This document shows positions 1 through 5,260 of a stretch of DNA of 6,800 bases, piece after piece. Position 1 is the stretch's first letter, and the number at the start of each line of letters is the position of its first letter. Source of the DNA: Desulfobacterales bacterium (GTDB lineage: Bacteria; Desulfobacterota; Desulfobacteria; Desulfobacterales; QNYZ01); the NCBI GenBank assembly GCA_029938515.1, contig JAOZUU010000159.1, positions 1 to 6,800 on the forward strand. The letters run 5' to 3'. Both the position numbers and the translations under genes were made by a program. Under the pieces are notes generated by a model that saw only the letters and a list, made by a program, of their open reading frames with translations, had not been told where the DNA came from and made no database searches.

Positions 1-149
1 AGGCCGGCTTCCTTGAGGATGGATTTATAGTCCGGCGGTTCATTCTGGTCGCCGCCACAACCGGATAAGCCGCTCCCGATCAATAAACCGATGATTAATA
101 CAGCACCGCCTTTTAGTAACCAGCCGCTCAATCTTTTGAAATCATACAT
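1..149 (-). CDS. Lipoprotein of unknown function, N-terminal part only
   Basis: This frame is open to the window edge and gives 49 codons. It begins MYDFKRL, has a hydrophobic stretch (about residues 10-28) and a lipobox LSGC followed by GGDQNEPP, which is a classical signal peptidase II signal. The mature protein would be lipid-anchored at the cell envelope. The ATG at 149 is preceded by AAGGGGG at 159-165, nine bases away. An in-frame ATG at 168-170 lies upstream of that ribosome binding site and has none of its own, so I prefer 149. It lies 121 bases downstream of the MoaE-like gene in the same direction, with a hairpin between, so co-transcription is uncertain. The rest of the gene is outside the window and the function cannot be read. 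A solute-binding protein is one possibility given the molybdenum-cofactor neighbours, but nothing seen here proves it. Confidence 0.8.
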   Translation of the reverse strand, partial: MYDFKRLSGWLLKGGAVLIIGLLIGSGLSGCGGDQNEPPDYKSILKEAG

Positions 150-222
150 AATTTTTTGCCCCCTTTTCATCAGATGGTTTTCTTTTTATTTCGTCATGCA
201 GCAATACAAACCAGATCAGCTG

Positions 223-261
223 GTTTACCGATCGGACCGGCCATCTGGCCGACCGGGTAAC
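223..261 (-). terminator. GC-rich hairpin after the MoaE-like gene
   Basis: Imperfect inverted repeat with a GGCC-ATCT-GGCC core at 239-250. Flanks around GGTTTACCG on the left and CCGGGTAAC on the right extend the stem. It starts about 10 bases past the MoaE-like stop codon, where a terminator is expected. No real T-run follows on the minus strand, so it may be a weak or factor-assisted terminator, or an RNA-stabilising hairpin. Confidence 0.4.
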
Positions 262-270
262 TGCGAGCGT

Positions 271-630
271 TCAAATATAATACTGTTGTTTTCGGGTAAC
301 AGTTGATTTAACAACGTTTAGCGTTTCGGTCAAGGCAGCAATCACATGCTCCCGGATATCACCGGCCACCACGAGGTACATCACATCATCACCCACCGCC
401 AGATCCTGGTCTTCGGCGATCTCCACCAGAATATCCACAATACCGGGTTTTTGTATATTCTCAGCGATTACCGCCCGAAGTTTCGCATGATCTACGCTGA
501 TCCTCAGTCCGGAAACCCGGCGGCCATCCCGGGCGGTACCCCGCACAATTCCGTTGTGGCAAAGAATCATCCCGATTTGATCAGCCTTCGGGTGTTGTTT
601 CATTTTTTTTATCAATTTTTCCAAGTTCAT
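271..630 (-). CDS. MoaE-like molybdopterin synthase large subunit family protein
   Basis: 119-residue protein. The pattern HNGIVRGTARDGRRVSGL (residues 25-42), then a VEIAED...LAVGDDV stretch (69-83), VVAGDIRE (87-94) and a C-terminal LNVVKSTVTRK (104-114) follows the MoaE fold order. MoaE transfers sulfur from MoaD thiocarboxylate to cyclic pyranopterin monophosphate, making molybdopterin. Classical MoaE is about 150 residues and has an HRxG motif, an HR before the last helix and a PxWK ending. Here HRxG is absent, only an Arg of the second motif remains, and the two lysines of the last segment (108 and 114) may stand for the active-site pair. It is therefore a short divergent branch, and catalytic activity is inferred. 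The start ATG has GAGGT five to six bases upstream. It follows mobA by 17 bases, so the two form an operon. Confidence 0.75.
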   Translation of the reverse strand: MNLEKLIKKMKQHPKADQIGMILCHNGIVRGTARDGRRVSGLRISVDHAKLRAVIAENIQKPGIVDILVEIAEDQDLAVGDDVMYLVVAGDIREHVIAALTETLNVVKSTVTRKQQYYI

Positions 631-647
631 ATTTACCTCGAATCAAG

Positions 648-1277
648 TTAGGGGCGTCGCCCCAATTGGAATGCTGGAATCTTGGCAACCATCCGCTTGG
701 CCAGATCCAGATCTTCAGGCCGATTGATATTGAAAAAGGAGACCAGATCGGGATCTACCCGGCGCAGTTTCTTCTCGGAGATTTCGTGGATTCGTTTTTT
801 ACCAAAAACCCGCTGGATTTTCATTTGGCTCCGGGCGACGTGTCTTTCCACAAGGGGCAGGCTTTTTTTGGCATAAACGGCACAGAGCGGCTCCAGTCCG
901 GCCGAAGTAGCCGGTATGCTAGCCCCGCCCGACGGATGACTGGCTTCAAGGACCGTTTCAATAAGGGCCGCTTTAACAAAGGGTGTATCACAGGCACAGA
1001 CGAATATATGGTCACGGGTTGCGTAAAACAAACCCGTATGGATTCCTGTCAAGGATGCCCGGAAGGAAAAAAGATCGGCGGCAACCAGGCAATCAAATCC
1101 TGAAAATAAAACAGGGCTGTTGGTCACAATGATAATTTCGTCAAACAGATTCCTGAATAACCGGTAAAGCCGTTCGATAATGGTCTGGCCGTCCAGCCGG
1201 ATGAACGCTTTGTTTTCTCCGTTGAATCGTGTGTTCAGGCCGCCGGCCAGAATGACACCCGTAATCGGTTTTTTCAT
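648..1277 (-). CDS. mobA: Molybdenum cofactor guanylyltransferase (MobA)
   Basis: 209 residues, the usual size for MobA. This cytoplasmic enzyme transfers GMP from GTP to molybdenum cofactor to make the guanine dinucleotide form used by DMSO-reductase-family enzymes such as formate dehydrogenase. The N-terminal nucleotide-binding signature is clear: LAGGLNTRFNGENKA (10-24, family form LAGGxSxRMGxDKA). LTGIHTGL (76-83), the metal-binding CDTPF (96-100), GLEPLCAVY (127-135) and FFNINRPEDL (181-190) follow in family order. RMG is changed to RFN, a small deviation in the signature loop. I chose ATG at 1275-1277 because AGGGAG lies at 1282-1287. A TTG codon at 1290-1292 in the same frame would put that site inside the gene. 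The MoaE-like gene follows after 17 bases and a good promoter lies just upstream. A cytidylyl- or adenylyl-transferase relative (MocA type) is a less likely reading. Confidence 0.9.
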   Translation of the reverse strand: MKKPITGVILAGGLNTRFNGENKAFIRLDGQTIIERLYRLFRNLFDEIIIVTNSPVLFSGFDCLVAADLFSFRASLTGIHTGLFYATRDHIFVCACDTPFVKAALIETVLEASHPSGGASIPATSAGLEPLCAVYAKKSLPLVERHVARSQMKIQRVFGKKRIHEISEKKLRRVDPDLVSFFNINRPEDLDLAKRMVAKIPAFQLGRRP

Positions 1278-1312
1278 GAGACTCCCTGCCAATTTGGATG
1301 GGATCGGTCGGC

Positions 1313-1341
1313 ATGATATGAGACCGCTAAATAAAAATCAA
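1313..1341 (-). promoter_or_regulatory. Sigma70-like promoter of the mobA operon
   Basis: On the minus strand TTGATT (1336-1341) and TATCAT (1313-1318) are separated by exactly 17 bases. They match the -35 and -10 consensus at 4 and 5 of 6 positions. Transcription would begin near 1306, leaving a leader of about 28 bases with the mobA ribosome binding site in it. No riboswitch-sized leader is available. Confidence 0.6.
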
Positions 1342-1357
1342 GCTGGAGAAAAATTAT

Positions 1358-1600
1358 TTACCTGAATGCGCCCTTCCATCCGGTTTTAAGGGCCATGTAA
1401 AGAAATAAATCCACAAATATGACGCCGGATCTTAGTTCGTATTCGGTGCTTACGCCAACGGTGCATATTAGTATATTCGCCGTTGGCATAAGTACTGAAT
1501 ACGGGCGAAAAGACAAGTAAGATTGCGGATTTATTATTTTCCATGACCCTAACATGCCGGCAAGGAAAAATCCTAAAAACATCATGACCGATTGGGTCAA
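1358..1600 (-). CDS. Possible small hydrophobic protein coupled to cbiZ
   Basis: An 80-codon open frame starting at a TTG one base past the cbiZ stop codon. GGGAG, lying in the last codons of cbiZ, is nine bases upstream, so translational coupling is plausible. An ATG at codon 6 is an alternative start. Three hydrophobic stretches are seen: VMMFLGFFLAGMLG (5-18), VLMPTANILICTVG (36-49) and VIFVDLFLYMAL (60-71), suggesting a small membrane protein. I do not recognise the family. Against it: the start codon is rare, and the centre (about residues 33-54) is encoded by a large imperfect palindrome, so the frame could be an accident of a structured spacer or a relic. Treat as hypothetical. Confidence 0.3.
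   Translation of the reverse strand: MTQSVMMFLGFFLAGMLGSWKIINPQSYLSFRPYSVLMPTANILICTVGVSTEYELRSGVIFVDLFLYMALKTGWKGAFR
1438..1503. repeat. 66-base imperfect palindrome (26-base arms)
   Basis: The left arm (1438-1463) and the right arm (1478-1503) are reverse complements at 22 of 26 positions, with a 14-base spacer between them. Part of the spacer (ATAT on each side) can extend the pairing and leave a small loop. Three of the four mismatches are transition-type and form G-T or A-C pairs on a strand. No T-run follows on either side, so it does not look like a simple terminator. It could be a repetitive extragenic palindrome or a small mobile relic. It lies inside the doubtful ORF downstream of cbiZ. 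Confidence 0.7.
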
Positions 1601-1601
1601 T

Positions 1602-2294
1602 TCACAATACTCCCTCTAAGGACGAAAACAGGGCATCCATGGTAGCCGATGCCAGCATTTCACCGAACAGGGTGTGCTTGCCGCAATAACATATTTCCGG
1701 GGGAGCGGATCCGCTGACAACGGTGATAGCATCGGTGCCGGTGCCGGTGGCCGTTTTTCCGGTCACCGGGCTGGTAACGTCAAGGTCCTGTAAAACAGCG
1801 GCTTTGGCCTCGGTCACAACCATGACCGCTTCCACCTGGGCCGCCTGGGTGAGGATGGCATTAGTCAGGATGATGATATTGATCGTGCCGGGTTTTAGCC
1901 TGTCTTCATCAAACGAGCGATATTCGGCCGGGTCTCCTGCCCTTCGGGCATTGGAAATCCCGGCGGTGACCAGTACGGAAACCTCCACGCCCCGTGCTGA
2001 TCGACACACGTTCCTGAAAGATGTCATCCGGGCTGAAGTCATCATACCCACGGTAATTCCCGCCCACTCCTTTCGGCGACAGTAATTTCGAAAGGTATCC
2101 GCCAACGGTTCAAACGGCCCTTTGGTGCCATTGAAATTTTCCATTACCCTGAGGATGAGGAGATGATCGGAGTCAATCAATCCGCCGTTATGAGGTGCCG
2201 AGGATAAGACCCGCCGGGAATTGGGAAACTCGATATGCACATATTCGGATGTATGCTCGATGATGTCTTGGGTTATTTTCTGTTCCACATTCAT
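1602..2294 (-). CDS. cbiZ: Adenosylcobinamide amidohydrolase (CbiZ)
   Basis: 230 residues, typical of the family. CbiZ hydrolyses the amide bond linking the aminopropanol side chain of adenosylcobinamide, yielding adenosylcobyric acid, so that salvaged incomplete corrinoids can re-enter cobalamin synthesis. Nearly every conserved block is present in order: VLSSAPHNGG (29-38), GMMTSA (83-88), VTAGISNARRAGD (109-121), GTINIIIL (136-143), TEAKAAVLQDL (161-171), ATGTGTDA (182-189) and YCGKHTLFGE (203-212). There is no signal peptide, so it acts in the cytoplasm. The ATG at 2292-2294 has only a weak AGG immediately upstream and lies about 7 bases from the predicted transcription start. No corrinoid transporter or other cobalamin gene is in view. 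A small hydrophobic frame follows one base later. The gene is divergent from the ERCC4 nuclease gene and the two share a 146-base intergenic region. Confidence 0.93.
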   Translation of the reverse strand: MNVEQKITQDIIEHTSEYVHIEFPNSRRVLSSAPHNGGLIDSDHLLILRVMENFNGTKGPFEPLADTFRNYCRRKEWAGITVGMMTSARMTSFRNVCRSARGVEVSVLVTAGISNARRAGDPAEYRSFDEDRLKPGTINIIILTNAILTQAAQVEAVMVVTEAKAAVLQDLDVTSPVTGKTATGTGTDAITVVSGSAPPEICYCGKHTLFGEMLASATMDALFSSLEGVL

Positions 2295-2307
2295 ACCTAA
2301 TATTCAG

Positions 2308-2316
2308 ATTATATCA
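2308..2316 (-). promoter_or_regulatory. Extended -10 promoter of cbiZ
   Basis: The minus strand reads TGATATAAT, a perfect TATAAT preceded by the TGn extended -10 element. No good -35 is seen at 16-18 bases, which is common for extended -10 promoters. The predicted start lies near 2301, only about 7 bases before the cbiZ ATG. The transcript would be almost leaderless, which fits the weak ribosome binding site. Confidence 0.5.
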
Positions 2317-2381
2317 CTCTTAAAGTACAGGCCTCGACGTCATTAACTTGCAGGAGCGAGCTCTGCTCGAGATAAATACTC

Positions 2382-2410
2382 TTGATAAGTATACTATATC
2401 GGAATAGATT
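2382..2410 (+). promoter_or_regulatory. Sigma70-like promoter of the ERCC4 nuclease gene
   Basis: TTGATA (2382-2387) and TAGATT (2405-2410) are spaced by 17 bases, each matching consensus at 4 of 6 or better. The start would fall near 2417, about 24 bases before the first ATG. The -10 box sits in the centre of a perfect palindrome, so a bound repressor there would block polymerase. Confidence 0.45.
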
Positions 2411-2418
2411 CCGATATA
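2395..2418. promoter_or_regulatory. Perfect palindrome, candidate operator
   Basis: TATATCGGAAT, then AG, then ATTCCGATATA: 11-base arms with no mismatch. It covers the predicted -10 box and start of the plus-strand nuclease gene. A looser half-site-like ATTCGGAT occurs at 2429-2436. The arms are AT-rich at the ends and no T-run follows, so a protein-binding site is more likely than a terminator. The regulator is unknown. Confidence 0.5.
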
Positions 2419-2440
2419 ACCTATCCAAATTCGGATTAAT

Positions 2441-3148
2441 ATGCGAAATGAAGTGAGTATGCATCCAAAGGACGGTCGGATTCGCGTGATTGCAGATGAT
2501 CGCGAAAGATCGAGTGAAATCATCACCGCTTTTTCCAGAATCAAGAATGTTTCGCTTTCGGTCAAGCGGCTTTCAGCCGGTGATTACCTGGTTGATAACC
2601 GGTTGATGTTCGAACGAAAAACATTGAACGATCTGGCGATATCGATCATCGACGGGCGGCTGTTCAGGCAAATGATCCGGTTGGCCCGTTCACGCTATAA
2701 AGCCGTGCTGATTATAGAAGGTACCGGCAAAGATCTGACGAACATGGGAATCCGGCGTGAAGCCCTGCAAGGGGCGTTGATTACGGTTAATCTGATTCTG
2801 GGAATCCCGATATTGCGATCAATAGACCCGTCTGAATCGGCCCGTCTGATCGTCTACGCTGCCCATCAGATCAATACCGTCATTCAAGGTTGCTGTCAGC
2901 GACCGGGATATCGTCCCAAGGGCAAGCGGCGTCGACAGATGTTCATACTACAGGGGCTGCCGGGTATCGGCCGGGACCGGGCCGAGCGACTTTTAAATGC
3001 CTTCGGAACTGTCGAAGCCGTCATCATGGCCGGTACCGAAGACCTGCAGCACGTCGATGGAATCGGTCAAAAAACCGCTGAAAAAATCAAATGGGCGGTG
3101 TCCGAAGAGATATCTCCCTATGGGTTGATGGAAGATTTTCCGATCTAA
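2441..3148 (+). CDS. ERCC4-domain (XPF/MUS81-like) nuclease with helix-hairpin-helix tail
   Basis: 235 residues. The N-terminal ERCC4 nuclease domain (about 13-150) shows VIADDRER (16-23), GDYL (47-50), FERKTLNDL (57-65) and DGRLFRQ (71-77). This is the GD...ERKxxxD signature of the XPF/MUS81/Hef family, which cuts branched and flapped DNA. All acidic and lysine residues of the motif are present. After a basic linker (RPKGKRRRQ, 158-166) comes a tandem helix-hairpin-helix DNA-binding region with LPGIG (173-177) and VDGIG (205-209). There is no helicase domain, so it resembles the short archaeal XPF form. ATG at 2441 is chosen, with weak GGA upstream; ATG at 2459 (codon 7) behind GTGAG is equally possible and loses no domain. 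It is the only plus-strand gene here, converging on the ATP-grasp operon. A role in repair or recombination is inferred from the family. Confidence 0.9.
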   Translation: MRNEVSMHPKDGRIRVIADDRERSSEIITAFSRIKNVSLSVKRLSAGDYLVDNRLMFERKTLNDLAISIIDGRLFRQMIRLARSRYKAVLIIEGTGKDLTNMGIRREALQGALITVNLILGIPILRSIDPSESARLIVYAAHQINTVIQGCCQRPGYRPKGKRRRQMFILQGLPGIGRDRAERLLNAFGTVEAVIMAGTEDLQHVDGIGQKTAEKIKWAVSEEISPYGLMEDFPI

Positions 3149-3269
3149 TTCTATTTTGCATTCAAAACGATATCAAGGCAGCCAGGGGGCAATACAGGCG
3201 TACTTGACCGTGCACTGATAAAGCCGACAACGCAGCGAACACAGTGAACGCTTGAATGCAAATTGGAAT
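3148..3269. repeat. MITE-like 122-base element with terminal inverted repeats
   Basis: The outer arms 3148-3165 and 3252-3269 are reverse complements at 16 of 18 positions, including a perfect TTTGCATTCAA core, and they enclose 86 bases. The inside is more GC-rich than the arms and, on the minus strand, carries three imperfect tandem nonamers of the type GTTCACTGT, GTTCGCTGC, GTTGTCGGC (about 3227-3253). The element starts at the last base of the nuclease stop codon and ends 28 bases before the ATP-grasp stop codon, filling the convergent gap. No clear target duplication is seen. It is too small for a transposase, so a non-autonomous mobile repeat or a bidirectional terminator-like structure is inferred. 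Confidence 0.5.
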
Positions 3270-3297
3270 AATTGGCCGGGAACTTCCCCGATGAGGT

Positions 3298-4287
3298 TTA
3301 TACCAGATTGTATCTTTCCAAACCCGATTCCACGATCCGATGGAGCAGTTGCTGGTAATCCGCCTGGGGGCCATTCGCTGACCCGCGATACAGCGTATAC
3401 ATTTGCGGGCTCCAGCTCTTGATGGGTTTAAGCCCCGGAATCCCGTTGACCTCGATAATCTTCAACTGATCGTTGGCATTAAGACGCATGTCCACCCGCA
3501 CATGATCCAGGCAGTTCAAGGCCTTAACGGCCGTTTTGCAAAGTTGATTGGCCTCTCCAGCCCGGGTCTCGGGAATACCGATTTTGGTAATGCCCACGCC
3601 CCGCATGTCGCTCTTCAGGATGGGGTACTTGCCGTAACTCCCACCCTTGACGGTGACCACCCCAGGCAAAAACTCCTGGTTTTTTCCGTTGCCGATCATT
3701 AACACCGTGTATTCGGCCCCCGGCAGATAGTCCTCGATCAAAGCCGGTTGCTCGTAAATCTCATGGATGTGCCGGACACGCGCTTCGAGTTCCGCCGGTG
3801 TATTGACCACGCTCTCGTCACTGATTCCCACCGACCTCGATTCGCAGCTCGGCTTCACGAAGGAGGGAAACTGAACGTCGGGCAATTTCTCACCCACGTC
3901 CACCTGGTTATAGGTGGGAACCGCGATGTTATTTTCGTGAAGAATGCGATGTGTCCAGGTTTTATTGATCAGCTGCTTCATGGTCAGGGAACTGGGGCCG
4001 ATGTAAGGGATCTGCTTGCGGTCGAATATATCCGCCAGCCAGGCATCGTCGTCCACGTTCAGTCCGATGATGTCTTCTTTGTCGGAGATATAGTAAAGGG
4101 CGCTCCACGCGATATCATAGCTCTTGGTGTTGATGGCCTGGATGAAATCATCCATGGTGTTTACAAAAGCGATCTCTGCGGATTTTCCGTTCGAATTCAG
4201 GGCGTCGCACAAAGTTTTAGTTACACTTAGATCTCCCCAACCCTGGGCATCTCCGCCGGGACCGGTGATCAACAGGATTCTCTTCAT
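3298..4287 (-). CDS. ATP-grasp ligase of the D-alanine-D-alanine ligase type
   Basis: 329 residues. Domains run as in Ddl: an N-terminal Rossmann-like part (ILLITGPGGD, 4-13), a central part with YIGPSS (95-100) and NKTWTHRILHENNIAVP (108-124), then the ATP-grasp core with FVKPS (143-147), SRSVGIS (150-156), IEDYLPGAEYTV (184-195), RVDMR (264-268) and IIEVNGIPGL (277-286). Lys145, Asp266, Glu279 and Asn281 fit the ATP- and Mg-binding positions. Such enzymes join an acyl-phosphate-activated amino acid to an amine, classically two D-alanines. The GSS loop of true Ddl reads ESRS here and the N-terminus lacks the usual substrate-binding block, so the substrate may differ. It is the last gene of the operon, 33 bases after the racemase, with AAGGA and GAGAAG upstream of its ATG. 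General class is sure; the exact substrate is not. Confidence 0.85.
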   Translation of the reverse strand: MKRILLITGPGGDAQGWGDLSVTKTLCDALNSNGKSAEIAFVNTMDDFIQAINTKSYDIAWSALYYISDKEDIIGLNVDDDAWLADIFDRKQIPYIGPSSLTMKQLINKTWTHRILHENNIAVPTYNQVDVGEKLPDVQFPSFVKPSCESRSVGISDESVVNTPAELEARVRHIHEIYEQPALIEDYLPGAEYTVLMIGNGKNQEFLPGVVTVKGGSYGKYPILKSDMRGVGITKIGIPETRAGEANQLCKTAVKALNCLDHVRVDMRLNANDQLKIIEVNGIPGLKPIKSWSPQMYTLYRGSANGPQADYQQLLHRIVESGLERYNLV

Positions 4288-4320
4288 CTTCTCTGTTTCC
4301 TTCCAATTTGGGCGAAATCT

Positions 4321-5256
4321 TTAAGTCAATGTAAACAGATCCGGTATCCGTTCGTAGTCCCTCAAGGCTGCCGCCGTTTCGGTCGATTGCTTTTCAATGA
4401 TTCCCGAAATGGCATCGATTTTTGTCTGGTCCCAGACAATTCGTGATACCACCCGCAAATCTACTGCTGCGCAATCGTACCGATTCCCATCAGATATATC
4501 GAAAAGGTACGCCGCCATGCGCCGGTTCGGGTCGAGAATGGAGACCCGTCTTCCGGTCAGGTGTTCTAGTTTCTCCCGGATGAGCCCTTGTGCGTATCCA
4601 AAATGAGTGCAAAACAGCGCGGCAAACACTTCAGATTGGGTCGAGTCAAGCTTTTCCGCTGCCTGGCCCATAAATGTATCAACCAGTTGTACTACCGCAT
4701 AACTGCCGGGTCCTTTTTCGATCCGGGTTGGCAGCTGGTCGCACGACTGTACGACGAGCCGATCCGGGGAGATGCCTTTTTCAATCAGTCGCGAACGATG
4801 AATGTCGGAGGTGATCGTGGTAACGGTTCCCAATATCACTGCGGTGGCATTCGCCACTCTGGAAAGGCGCTTATAAACCATATCCACCCCGAACCCGACA
4901 ATATCGATCACGGGAATGACTTCCCCACGGCCGAACACAGTCCGGTCATAAAGGACGGACAGAGTGTTGCAGGCGATCATGATGATATCCGGCCGGAACC
5001 GTTTCATGCCCGCCAAGGCCCGATCGAACACCCGAATACGCTCATCGGTGTCTTTCAAGCCGTGGTAGCCCCGGTGCTGCTCGGGCCAGGCATTGTAGTA
5101 GATCAGGGACACATCCGGAAAAATCGGATCGCTTTTGAGCCTGGCGGCGATCTCCGCAAAAATGGACAGACCGCCGAGACCTGAATCGGTAACAAGAATG
5201 GTAACATGTTTTTTGACAAACAACGATGCGATCTGTTCGTTCACGACAGGTTCCAT
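4321..5256 (-). CDS. Aspartate/glutamate racemase family protein
   Basis: 311 residues, somewhat longer than MurI (about 265-285). This cofactor-independent racemase family uses two cysteines. The sequence shows TDSGLGGLSI (23-32) with the active-site Asp, IACNTLS (94-100) with Cys96, the GTVTT loop (143-147), and FCTHFGYAQ (215-223) with Cys216. Both cysteines are present, so racemase activity is likely. However, the second motif is CTHFGY rather than the CTHYP of MurI, and YYNAWPEQHRGY (53-64) replaces the usual DxxxxPYG block, so the substrate could be glutamate, aspartate or another acidic residue. An open frame extends upstream to 5349, but that overlaps the preceding gene. ATG at 5254-5256 has GGAG at 5264-5267, seven bases away, and lies only 4 bases after the CapA-like stop codon, which shows operon coupling. 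Confidence 0.85.
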   Translation of the reverse strand: MEPVVNEQIASLFVKKHVTILVTDSGLGGLSIFAEIAARLKSDPIFPDVSLIYYNAWPEQHRGYHGLKDTDERIRVFDRALAGMKRFRPDIIMIACNTLSVLYDRTVFGRGEVIPVIDIVGFGVDMVYKRLSRVANATAVILGTVTTITSDIHRSRLIEKGISPDRLVVQSCDQLPTRIEKGPGSYAVVQLVDTFMGQAAEKLDSTQSEVFAALFCTHFGYAQGLIREKLEHLTGRRVSILDPNRRMAAYLFDISDGNRYDCAAVDLRVVSRIVWDQTKIDAISGIIEKQSTETAAALRDYERIPDLFTLT

Positions 5257-5260
5257 CGCT

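Noticed and set aside
1278..1292. TTG start five codons upstream of mobA
   Set aside because: The AGGGAG ribosome binding site would lie inside the gene, and the family signature begins right after the ATG at 1277.
2353..2371. Short inverted repeat CGAGC-TCT-GCTCG upstream of the nuclease gene
   Set aside because: Only five pairs and no T-run; not enough to call a regulatory element.
3278..3288. GGGAA-C-TTCCC palindrome after the ATP-grasp stop codon
   Set aside because: Five pairs around one base, no T-run; too weak to call the operon terminator.
3162..3374. Minus-strand frame of 70 codons
   Set aside because: It runs out of the inverted-repeat element into the 3' end of the ATP-grasp gene in another frame, with no family pattern and no ribosome binding site.
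3748..4230. Plus-strand frame of 160 codons
   Set aside because: Antisense shadow of the ATP-grasp gene.
4588..5184. Plus-strand frame of 198 codons
   Set aside because: Antisense to the racemase-family gene, which has both catalytic cysteine motifs. No start signal or motif on this strand.
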